NCBI GenBank assembly: GCA_013115125.1
Contig: JABANN010000204.1
Span: 1-53,272 of the forward strand
DNA: 53,272 nt
Direction: 5' to 3'
DNA from: Perkinsus olseni
Lineage: Eukaryota > Perkinsozoa > Perkinsida
In this document: positions 24,398-36,400 of the stretch, in pieces
Numbering within the stretch: position 1 is the first letter of the stretch
Layout of the letters: the number at the start of each line of letters is the position of its first letter
Program-made: the position numbers and the translations under genes
Notes under the pieces: generated by a model
Told to the model about the DNA's origin: nothing
Databases searched by the model: none
What the model saw: only the letters and a program-made list of their open reading frames with translations

Positions 24398-27300
24398 ATG
24401 GCGAACATTATTGAGCGGATATCGAGTTGGACTGGAGGTAATATTACAGAGGATGCGGGGACGAGAATGGTGTATAGACTAGAGTATAGCTGAGGCCTTG
24501 ACGGGCTCGTTCAGGCTCGTGACCGGCTCAATTGCGCTTTTTCATGGCCCTTATGATTACTATTAGAAAGTAGAGTAGTTGTGAGCACTTGGGATAACAC
24601 GACCACCGGTGAGGCGAAAGAGTTTTGCTATCGCTCCATGTCAGGCAGACGACTGAGTCGTGCGCCACAACAAACAGTATGAAAGCCTTAGTTGAATCGA
24701 TCACGTCCCTTCCCATAGGTTTTAAGGAGTTTCTATGAGTTGTGTCTGTTAGGTGGCTCGGATGATGAGCAGACGCTGACGGCATTGAGGGAGTTGCTAG
24801 CCGCTGTGACGGCCCCTAGGAGTAGTGTTCATGGCGATGACCTTATTAAGGGCGTTAAGATGTGTTTTGAGGTAAGTATCCGGACGAACAGCCCCCTCTG
24901 GATCGCTACTATCATGAACTGTGTTCATGTATTGAGTAATGGGTTTAATTATTGTACAGATTATATTATGTACTGTATAAATTTATATTGTAAATTGTAG
25001 TATTTATGTATATAATTTATTAATTTATATTATCTGCCTCTTGAACACTCCAGGTCCACCGTTCGCCCAAGTCGTCTGAGTTAGCACAGCGGACGGCCCA
25101 GGCGGTGTTAACTCAAATACTTCACGCTACAGTCCAGCGGGCTGAGATGAGCCCGGCTGATATCCTTGCCGAACAGAGGAAGGTGATATGGACGGGGGAT
25201 CTCGTTGGCAGTCTTCTTGTGAAGCGTTAGCTCAATATTTCATGGAAAATCTTCTCTTGTGAAGTTGTTTTTGATCAGCTATGCGTTACTCGGGTTATCA
25301 AAACACCCTATTTCTGCTTGTGGTCTCTCGACATCTCGACGAATCGTTGCAGATGTTAGTAATTCTTAGCAGTCTCTTGTGAAGGATTCCTGATTAAGAA
25401 AGTGCGTGAAGAATAACCGAGATTGTGAGGAAACATTTCTAAGCGTTTCTCCTCATCATGAACCCGAGAAGGGATTCCTTTTTTCATCACTGTCTGCAAG
25501 TGTTAGCGTGCTGTTGCTACTCATCATTTCAGGCGACCAGCGCGTCTACTAGTGGTATTGTTGGCGGCGAGGCTTCGAGACGGAGTAATAGCGTGTCCTC
25601 GTCTGAGGAGGAGTTATCGGAGGAAGAGAGGAGTAAAGAACAGCATGAGTGGATCGAAAGTCAGGTAGTGTTCACATGGTGGTGTCTTGATAAATTTAGA
25701 TTTTCGTATTTGAATCGGTGTTAGCATTTTGCCGGATAATCGTTAGCTCTCGTTGTGCTGCTGTCAGTCTTCATTTTTATGAAGTTTTTCGTGACCATAT
25801 CGTAGTGCTCTGTTTTCGTTATCTGAGCGATTGAGTTTGAAATTGGTGTGTCTGCGGTTTTTGGTCGTTCTTTTGCAGTGCTTATCTTCGTATCTTAGGT
25901 TGACCAGTGGTTGGACGAGGCTGTTGCGAAAGTGGACCCCTCCGCGCCGAACGAGCGTGGCGAAGCGCCGAAAAAATTCGGATTTTGTATCGTCTGTCGG
26001 AAGCCCGCGCCTCACTATTGTCTGGAAACCAAGGACCCTGTCTGCAGCAAGACGTGCAAGGAGATCAACCTACAGCGGAGGAAGGTTAGTTGGACTTGGT
26101 GGTCTGCTTGTTGTTGTCTATGACGGCTCAGGTGGTGGACGCAGCCTTGCCTGGTGAAAGTCCGGCGGCGGACGCGGACGCTGCCTCAGAGTTGCCCGAG
26201 GGTGATGATGAGGTTGATGTCGAGGAGCGATCGGAATTGTATCAGGAGGATGCGTTGAGGGTGTTCTCAACACTATGTAATTTGGGATGTGGGGTTAGGG
26301 AGTATTTTACGCGCCATAATTTTATCTGGTGGAGTTCCAGCTGAGGTATGGGAAACAAATTTCACATTGTTGTTCTTCGAGAAATTTACATTTGGCGGGT
26401 GAGAATCGCGTTATGCACATCACAGATGTCTGAAGGGAGTGGTTCTTTGGGATCGAATGCCCGACGGATAAATTGATTTTATTCGATACAGCTCACCGTG
26501 GGAGTGATAATACACAGCTATCTACGTTGTAGCCCACAACAGGTGGGTGGTGCAATAATTCGGGCCTGCTGTGGGTTACAACAAAGATTGCTATATAGTA
26601 TTACTCCACGCGATGCGATGTATCGAAGCACATGAACAAATACGTCGGACACTTGATACCAAAAAATCACTCCCTCCAGACACCTGTGACATGGGGTGTT
26701 TTGCACTCGCGCGCTTCCCGTAATACGGGTGATCCTCTATTAATTTTCACCTCTACCGATGGATATATATTTTTTTATTTCTACTGCCTTGTTTATTATC
26801 TTTATCTCATATCAAGTTAGTGTCGTATACGGTATTCTATCAATAACCTCGACCCAAGTCACTTGCGCGCGTTCAGTTTTGTGTCGGTTGTCTCCTCCGA
26901 TAGAAACCGTGCGCGTTGTTATCGAATGCATTGTTCGAAGAGTATCTTTCTGTCCTAAGTTTAGCAGTGATTGACCTTGGACTGTGAATATCGTCTCGCT
27001 CGGCCGCAGCATTACTGAGAGACATGATAATGCGGTTTCGAAACGGTTTGTGAATCCCCTCTTCTCGTGCATGTCTGCGTAAATTTGCGCAATACTTTTA
27101 CCCGGTTTACTTTACTGGAAAAAATGAGTACTGAAAATGAGTAAAAAATTTGTTGAATCAGTTCATTCGTTTACTGCGTATTTAGTACAGCTAAAATTGC
27201 TACGTGCGTGTCCCCTTGAAATCATGCGTGCTAAGCCTCGCTCGTATTGAAGGTACGATCTCGCTGTACGGTACGTTGGAGCCTCCCGAAGATGGCGATC

Positions 27301-30300
27301 AGCAGGTCGACCCGTCTTCAACCACAGATCCGCTGGTAGTCATGTGAGGGGTTTGGACTGGGTGTAGGGGAGCTGGTTGTTTTCAGGCGGTGAAGACGAA
27401 GCGACTGAGTCTGGATATGGTGTTGTGTGTTATTAACGGATCGGGGAGCGTGTTGAAGAGGAAACCCGCCTTTATAGAGGAGATTAAGTAGTGTACGGAA
27501 GGGCGTGGGTTCGATCCCCAGAGACGCGTATTTCTGAGTTGTATCCGAGTCAGTATCGGGGTGCTGCCTCGAGTCCCAGTCGCTCATGCCATGCAGCATG
27601 AAACCATAGCGGCCTCCTCATTATTGCAAGGGTGATGAGACCGAGTCCGATATTTTGACCTTATGTGCATCTGGCAAGAATCAACCTTGGATACGTTCCG
27701 TTCTCTTTCAGGTCTCGTCTAATGTTCTCTATACTCCGCAACTGCGTGTCACCGGTTCCGAAGATCTTCACCCTAGCCCTGCAAGTGTTTGTAGCGGTCG
27801 CGACGAACCCAGATCTGAAGATGCACATAAGTACGCAAATAGGGGTCTTTGTGGAGGAGGTCTTCAAGAGGATATTGGACTCGGGCAACTCGAGTTTTCA
27901 ACATAAGCATCGAGTCCTGCAGGTAATAGGAGGCGGGACTAGGATTTGGGCGATGGATGGTACTGTACTCTGTTGTATTATCGCTCTATCCGTTTAAACT
28001 GACCTCCTAAATGATGGTGGAATAGCTGCGACTGAAACAATCATTTGAGTTCAACCAGCGATACGAAAACCCACGTCATAAATTGTAATATGCTTAATAA
28101 TGTTATTCCGTCGCGAAAAGTTTACGGTTTTTCTCTCCGTAGTCGCAAGGTTGTTCTGTTGTAGGTTTTCTACAAGCTGTGTACAGACGCCACCACTTCT
28201 CTTGATTTATTCAAAGAATACGATTGCAGTGTAACAGAGGGGAATGTCTTCGAGGGGTCGATCACGACGCTGGCGAAGATAGCTCAGGGCTGCATACAGA
28301 AGTCAGGGGCTGGGGATCTACAGCCGGAACAGGAGGCGAAACTGAGGATGCTGGCTTTGGAAAGTCTTGTGACTTTGACCGGGAGTATGGTCGAGTTATC
28401 GAACCGCCAGGCTGCTGAGCAGTCCTCGGGGGGTGGAGAGAAATCGACGGAAGAGAGTTCGGATGGGAAGGGAAACGATCCAACCACAGCGAGTTGTTCT
28501 GCTGGGGAGAGCGACAGTGGGGGAGGAAGTCCGAGGAATTCTACTATTACTGCCAATGGTTCGGCAAGATCGAGCGCGATTGTTGCGAAGGCGCGGAAGT
28601 CGGAGTTAGAAGCGGGAGTGAGGAAATTTAATATGAAACCGAAAAGGGGAGTTGAGTATTTTGTGGCGCGCGGTTTTTGCGAGAACGATCCGGCAGATGT
28701 GGCGAGGCTGTTGAAGAGAACGAGGGGGTTGGATAAGACGGCGTTTGGCGACTACTTGGGTGAAGACGAGCCCTTCAATTTACAGGTTATGTATGCGCTG
28801 GTGGACTCCCATGATTTTCACGGGATGGATCTTGTCTCGGCTTTGCGGGAGTTTTTGGAGGACTTCAGGCTGCCGGGGGAGTCTCAGAAGATCGACAGGA
28901 TGATGGAAAAGTTTGCGGAACATTACTGCAAGCAAAATCCTGATATTTATGCGAACGCGGATTGCGCGTATATTTTGTCGTTTTCGTTGATTATGTTGAA
29001 CACGGACCTGCACTCGTCACAGGTGAAGAATAAAATGAGTTTGGATGATTTCAAGAGAAATAATAGGGGAATTAATGACGGTGCGGATGTACCGAGCGAG
29101 CATCTGGAGTTTCTGTATAACGAGATTAAAAACAAACCGTTTTCTTTGGACGAGGATGAGGATTTGAAGTTGAAACTGGCGAGTCAGCAGCGGTCAGCGA
29201 TGCAGCCGTCCAGGAGGTTTGAGCTGTTCATTAAGGAGACGGAGTCGATCGTGGAAAAGTCGAGGGAAATGCTGAGCAGGAAGCCGGAGGATATGGGAGG
29301 GGTTCAAGACCCGCAAGAGTAATACAGGAATTGGAATCATCTGATCATTGGAAGGGAAAAGGGCGTTTTTTCGTCTGTAGTTTTATGGTCGCTGTCATGG
29401 CTTGCAGGAATGTGAGGGAGAAAATTGAGAGAATTTCACGATTGATTCGGGAATGAATTCTAGCAGCGCTTCGTTATTTTAACAAATTTCACCAGCTTGA
29501 GCTTTCTACGAATATCGGGGTTATTTTTCGTCTCTTTCCTTCTCACCGGGAAATTTATGATGGAATTTTGCTGAGCTTGGCAGTTGATTAAGTTTGTCGC
29601 AACCAGGAAATAGCTTCTTCAAGTAGTGTTGTTAGGTATCTTGGTCCGATGTTTGAAGTGATGTGGGGCAGCATATTAGGGACATTATCACAACTGATGA
29701 ACTCGGAGGAGGAGTCTGTCGAGGTCGTCGAGTGGTAAGTCGGACGTCATTGTGCTGGTGGGAGCGGAGGGGTAGGAGCTCACATTGATTTCACGGAAGA
29801 GTTGTGCTGGGATGCGGCTGAGAATTGGTTGCCTACCGTAAAGTCAGCGTTTCATCGGAAATGCCCGCGTCGTTCGAAGGAGGCTTCTTGGGTCCTATCA
29901 ACTGTTTATAGATCGGTCGTGATCGGTGTTGTGGGCGGTGCTGATTTTGTCTCTTATTAACGGATGAGCGGTCGGTCGTGGTCGACGGAGCAGTGATGAC
30001 TTCTTCTTCGGTATAAATTTCCCAAGCTAGTATGTTTCGGCGGGTTGGGGGATATCTAAGGTTGACCCTGGTCAGGTGTGTGGAAGGTTTGAAGCATTCT
30101 GTTAAGCTGTGCGCAAGATTCGAGATGGATACCGAGCGGGAGTGCTTCGTGGCGATGCTCGCGAAGTAGTAGCTTGTAGGTTAATATGGTTTTTCGCTAT
30201 ATCCCTTTGCCAGATACACAGGACTGATGCGAAGTCCCTTCGAGGCGCCTGCGAGTGCCTGTGAGAACATCATGTGCATCAAAGCGTTGCTTAGCTTAGC

Positions 30301-33300
30301 CAACAGCGAGACAGACGGAGGGGATGTTGTCCTCGGTAGTAGACTTGTGGTTGCAGACTTGCGGTTTTCACGCGCATATATCAACAAGGGAAGAATATGG
30401 GAGTGTGAGCTGATATGATGAGCGCTTTTTTCGACTCGTCTGCAGTGGCCAGAAATTTCGTTGTATTCGGCCGGCGCTAGGCTCGAACGGTATCACCTGG
30501 AGCCGATTTGTCGTTCATAGTGGGCGTGTTCAGGTCACTCATGGAAGCATGTACTGCTGATGGCTTCCCAGATAGACAGACTAGCGCTCCTGGCGAGTCG
30601 AGCGAAGAGCGATTATGTGTATTTTACAAACCCTTCGGGAGCGTCGGAACCGCAGAGGGTAGTAATGCTGGGTGGTTTCGATTTCTCTGGCCGATCGGTC
30701 GTGCGTTGTCTAAATGACTCATTCTCTGTTTCGAGAATGACTGGTCACTCTCCACTGAACGACGACGCTGCTTCTTCTGTTCAGCACGCTAGACCGAGCA
30801 TGATGGGGGTTATGTTCGCCACGCATTCATCATCGTCTTCTACGGCCCCTCACCTTGCTACGCAGTGGGTCGGCACTGGGGTGAGCGTGATGATGAAGCA
30901 GCCGGAGGAACCCTCAGAAGCGGAGATTAATGTAATACCGATGGGAGTGGCATTCTTCTGGCCGTGTTGATTCGCATCTAAAGGTGGAGTAGATAGCCTT
31001 TCCTCAATTGTGATGCATCGTGAGGTGAGGCCAAACAATTGGAGCGTGCGTGTTTCTCGTGAGTGTCTGAAGTGATGAAAATTTGATGGTGTCAGGCTAG
31101 CAAGGAAGTTGTGGAGGGTCATCCTGAGATAGTACCGGCAACTGATGCTATCTTTCAAAGGTGAGCCGGGAGGAAGAATGTATGGTGGATTTCTCGCGGT
31201 GGTTTGCCAAATGAAGTGAGTGAAAACATGACATTTTAAGCCAGGATGGCTGCGGAAGTTTATCACTAGTAAACCATGCGAGAAGCGCGGGATCGGGGAG
31301 CCTTAGGATTCGCTATGTGTGATGAAGCACACGCCCCATGATGATTCTCTCTGCACTGTTGAGCGGTTTCGGTTTTTCTCAAGATATTCGTCGTCCCTTC
31401 AGGTCGACTAAGCTGTCGAATGGAGAGATTATAGTGTTTGTGGAGGAGCTATGCAACCTCTCATCAGCCGAGCTGGCGGTGGTGGATAACCCTAGAGTCT
31501 TCTGTCTCCAGAAGCTGGTGGAGGTGGCCGATGTTAATATGTCTAACCGAATCAGGTTGGTGTGGTCTCGGATCTGGCGGGTCTTGTCGGCTCACTTCGC
31601 GCAAGTAGCGCAAAGCAAGAACCAGCAGCTGTCTATGTACGCAATCGATTCGCTGAGGCAACTGGCCCTTAAGTTCCTGCAGAAGGATGAGTTGTCAAAC
31701 TATCACTTCCAAGTGGAATTCTTGCGCCCTTTCGAGGCAGTGATGGGATCGTCGGAAAGCTCGCGAGAAGTGAAGGAGCTGATTTTGTCGATAATGGAAT
31801 CTTTCGTGGCATCGGACGTGACGCGGTCGAACATGAAGTCTGGTTGGAAGTCGGTCTTCCATGTGCTGTTACTGGCCGCTACCTCGGGTGGTGATAAGAC
31901 TGTTGTCGAAATGGGTATGAGGATCGTCACGACGCTGAGGGAGAGCTACTTCGATACGGTCTGTGTGGAGAACATGCGGGAGTATGTTCGGGTTTTGGTG
32001 GGCTTCGCACAGTGTAGGGAGGGAGGGTTGGAGATCTCTATGAAGGCGATGCAATATCTGCAGGATTGCATAGGTGAGCCTACCCTAGAGCAGCGCACCT
32101 CCTTAGTGAACTGTTGCTGTCCTCAGATTATCTGGCGGACCCTGACAACCAACTGCCACCGGTGCAGATGTCATACCAGCAAGGTCTCTTGTCTGGAGGT
32201 GGTGCTTGCTCAAATTGTTGCTGGGATGATTTGGTGGAGTTTAGGTACGCCACAGTCAAGCTCTGTTGCCTTGCCTACTACTGCGTCACCTGGGAGGAGA
32301 GAGACGGCGCTCTCGGCTGGCCCACAACAGCAGCCGGCGTTACATTGGTTTCCGGTAGTAATTGGAAGCATTAAATTGCTATGGCCCATAGCCTATGGGC
32401 GAGAGAGATATGTTTGCCGGAGTCCGCCTTGGTGGGGATTCTATACGCCATGTGGATCTGATAGAAAAACGGGAAAATAGGTTTATAGGCTAGGATATAG
32501 TCCTACCCTATCAACCTATTTTCCCATTGGTCCCTGAGCACAGGGACAAATTGTGCAAACGGATTGTAGTTTACGAGATGGTGTTGAATAACACCTTGTT
32601 ATGGTGGTGCATAGCTTAGAAAATGTACATCTTCGCTATGCGCCACTTCAATCGACCGTGGCGGTCTCGGAAGTAGACTCGACGCTTCCGTATGCTGGTG
32701 GCGCGATGCCTTAGCATGCGCAGCAGCTTCGAGTAATCCGTCTTGATGGGAATACCGTAAAACAGCTTCCCTGTTTTGATGAGAATACCGTAAAACAGCT
32801 CCCCTGTTTTGATGGGAATACCGTTAAACAGCTCCCCTGTTTTGATGGGAATACCGTTTAAACAGCTCCCCTGTTTTGATGGGAATACCGTAAAACAGCT
32901 TCCCTGTTTTGATGAGAATACCGTAAAACAGCTCCCCTGTTTTGATGAGAATACCGTAAAACAGCTCCCCTGTCTTGATGGGAATACCGTAAAACAGCTC
33001 CCCTGTCTTGATGGGAATACCGTAAAACAGCTCCCCTGTCTTGATGGGAATAGCGTTAAACAGCTCCCCTGTTTAGACTACCGGTATCAAGCTCACTAGG
33101 TGTCCTCAACTGTTGTGAATCTGTGGACCAGTTTCATTGCCTCAGATACTACATGGTTTGGAGGTCCTCGTTTTCGACAGCCGCAGAGATGTTCGAACGT
33201 CCGCGATCGACAAGCTCTTTGAGTGTCTCAGTTCCCAGATTGATGACTTTGATAACGACACTTTGCTGATGATTTTCAATGGCGTAAGAAGACACCTACT

Positions 33301-33420
33301 AGTTTACCCAATATCGTATCCGTTGTTATCAGGTACTCTCCCCCTTGTTTGATGACATGTTGCATCTGTTGACGCCGGGCAACAGGTCCCCTGCGACCCC
33401 TCCTGCTGAGAAGGGTGCTG

Positions 33421-33478
<58 letters not shown>

Positions 33479-36400
33479 CGACCAGGGCGTCACTAGCAGT
33501 GAGTTGGGGGAGAGAATAGTCACATAACATAGTGACATTCACATAACGTCATTCGTAACTCAATACGTGAATCACCTGTTTCTCATTTTTTCGGATTTTT
33601 CTTCCACTTACTTCTGGAGCCCGTTCAAGTGCAAAACACTTCCGAGTTCCGAGTCTGAGTACTTCCCTCCGAGTCAGTATTCCTAGTGAACGAGTTCCGA
33701 GTAATCGTCTGTTCAAGTCCGGCCGCTCGGTTTGGTCGCATTTCCGAGCTGTTTTGCAAAGTACGAATCCCGAGTTAATTTTTCTCGTGTTCAAGTCATT
33801 GCTGTGAGAAATGGCTCCGACTCGGAAAAGTAGCCTTACTCGGTGAACTAATTCCTGCGACGAAACGCGCTGCGGGACAGAAACACAACGCAACTTTTTT
33901 ACTTCGTTCTCGTCAATACAATACGAGTTTGCACTATGAGGCCCTCACAGTGAGGAATAGGCTATTCCGAGTAGCTACATTACTGGTAGTAATCATTCCA
34001 TAGCATAGTATGATCCAAGGGAACGGAAGCGTTGCGTTCGCAGGAAGTTCGGGTTCCGAAAGGACTCGGAAACACTAGCCCTCCCCACTCGGACTCGGAT
34101 TCACCTTTAGCGAGCCGAGTGGGCGGCACTTGAACTAAGAACTCGGTTCGAGTTATCCGAGAGCTCGGATTTCCAGGCCGCAGAGAATTTCTTAGCTCTC
34201 GGAAAGTGAACTCGGGAAAAGTTTGCACTTGAACGGACAATTTTTCTCTGAGCTCGGAAGGGTGCTCTCTCCGAGAACTAAGACTCGGAAATGGGAGCAC
34301 TTGAACGGGCTCCTGGTGTGTGTATCTTCGCCGTCGTATTTTTCCGTGCACATTAGTGCCTTCGGGGCGTATTTGAGGCAGCCTTCTATTGTAGATGGCT
34401 TGAGGCGTATCAAGGTTGGACCATGCATGTCACATGATACGCTCATTCTTCGTATCAGGTACTTGCCTATCGGCTGTGTCGGCCCTCACGCGTCTAGTCG
34501 ACAAGCGTTTCGACCGGCTAGGATTCCTCCTACCGCAGGTGAGCTCCGCTGGGGGTTGATGATTGCTAGTGCTCACCGTGTTACGTATTTTCAGATTCTA
34601 TCGTTGCTTGGAGCGTGTATTCATCACGAGAGCGAGGCTGTTGCTAGGATAGGTAATAGAATCTTTTGGTCACCCTTGCTTTTCGCGCGCAGAAAGATAT
34701 GTTTTCTCGCACTCAAAAAGGATACAAACTCAGTGTCTTATGCGGAATTTTCTGGTCGGCTCTTTCGTGATAATTACTATTGTGAATTTCCGGATCACAT
34801 AAGATGGTGAGGTTACCGCCACCTTGGTCATGCCTTCGGATGTTGTTAATGCGTATTTTCTTTGCGGCGAGTTCGCGTTTTACGAGACGGAGCAGTGAGA
34901 ATCTTTTGTCAACACTGTTCACACTGTTCTTTTGGATTTCTTCGCTCGCTGGCTGCTGAGAATAGCGCGTGAAAGGAATCCTGCAGATATCAGGTTGACG
35001 ATGTTTTTGTGAAAGACAGGTTTCTTTTGTCAGGAGTTGAGGCGGAGAAGCAGCTACTACTCGCGATTGGTGGCCGGTGCTCGGACGCCCAGTGGATGAA
35101 AATCGCCGATCATCTTCATAAACTGTTCAACTCTACGCTTCCCAGTGAGCTCACGAGAAGCACTAAGCAAGCCAACAACGGCCCGACCAGCGGTGCCAGT
35201 CCGAACCATAGGGTGACCGGAGCGCTGCGGGGACATGGGAGTGCCTTACCGTTCGACTCGGTAACCTCTCTGAGTCAGTGCTGTGATTTCTGATTGGTTT
35301 TTTCTTCAGTCGGAAGTTGTGACCAAATGTGTGGTCCAGCTGCTGTTGATCGATCTGGTGTACCGAGTTGTCTTCCGAGAGCACTACGACAGCGTGCCTG
35401 CTCAGGCTGTCCACACCATCCTGGACGCCCTTCACCTTAGTTTCAAGTGAGAATGGGGCCTGGACTGAGTAGCTGCTGCCGTTGAGGCTCTTCGTTTGAC
35501 GCGATAATATTGCATAAAATCCTTCCTAAAAATTCTGGATCTGAATCAGTCGTCTCAAAATATTTTCTAGTATGATTTTGTGGTTCTTCGAGAACTTCCT
35601 CTCCTCGTACCGGAAGCCAGCTACCAGATGGTGGCTTTGTCGTCAATGTAAACCGAGCAAGAACGCAGTAAAACATCCCTTATACTGATGGTCGCCTCCC
35701 GAATTGGTGACCGCTCCGGATACATTCTAAAAAATAGCTGAACTTGAGTTCGTTTGATCTCTGTGAGTGTCTTGGTTGGCCAAAAATCTTTCAAGGTCGA
35801 AAATCTTGACGACTTCGTAAGCTTGGTTTTAGTCATCAATGGATTTTTCGCTTGACTTTTATCTTGCACCGCAAAGGAGTCCCTCGTGACTTCAGATTCG
35901 CCCATTCCTTCAACGTCCGTCTGGACATACGGGAGAAGTTGAAGAAGCTAGGCTTCATGCGTGATATGAAGCAGCTGCCGGGCTTATTGAAGCAGGAACG
36001 TGAAGGTGGGGAAGGGAGTGTTTGGATACCGCGCTCGACCGGGTGTGTCTGAACTAGCGTAACCTTCTAGCTCGCGCTGAGACTCTGATGGTCGTTAGGC
36101 GGGACTAATACTCATTAGGACCAGTTCGTAATGCAGTGAAAATACTCTCCGTAATAACGAAGAGAATGTAACGCGCAGAAATAGTTCCACAGCGTGCGGA
36201 GTTAATAGCGGTCGAGCAATTGAAGAGCCTAGCCAGTATCTGAGTGTTTCCTCGACGTTCCGTTGCTGATGTGGCATAGTGTCATCCTCATTATTGCATT
36301 CAGTACCCGAGCCTCAGGTATCTGCGTCTACTTCCGTCTGCTTGTGAAGCTTTACTCCACGACAAGTTCTCGAGAGTGCGCGGAGAAGTTATCCCAAGTT

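Noticed and set aside
30478-30500. Possible tRNA box B (GCTCGAAC)
   Set aside because: It lies in a Sec7-gene exon whose frame and family alignment explain the sequence; no tRNA-like surroundings.
32742-33073. CRISPR-like array
   Set aside because: Units are contiguous with no unique spacers, so it is a minisatellite, and the setting is eukaryotic.
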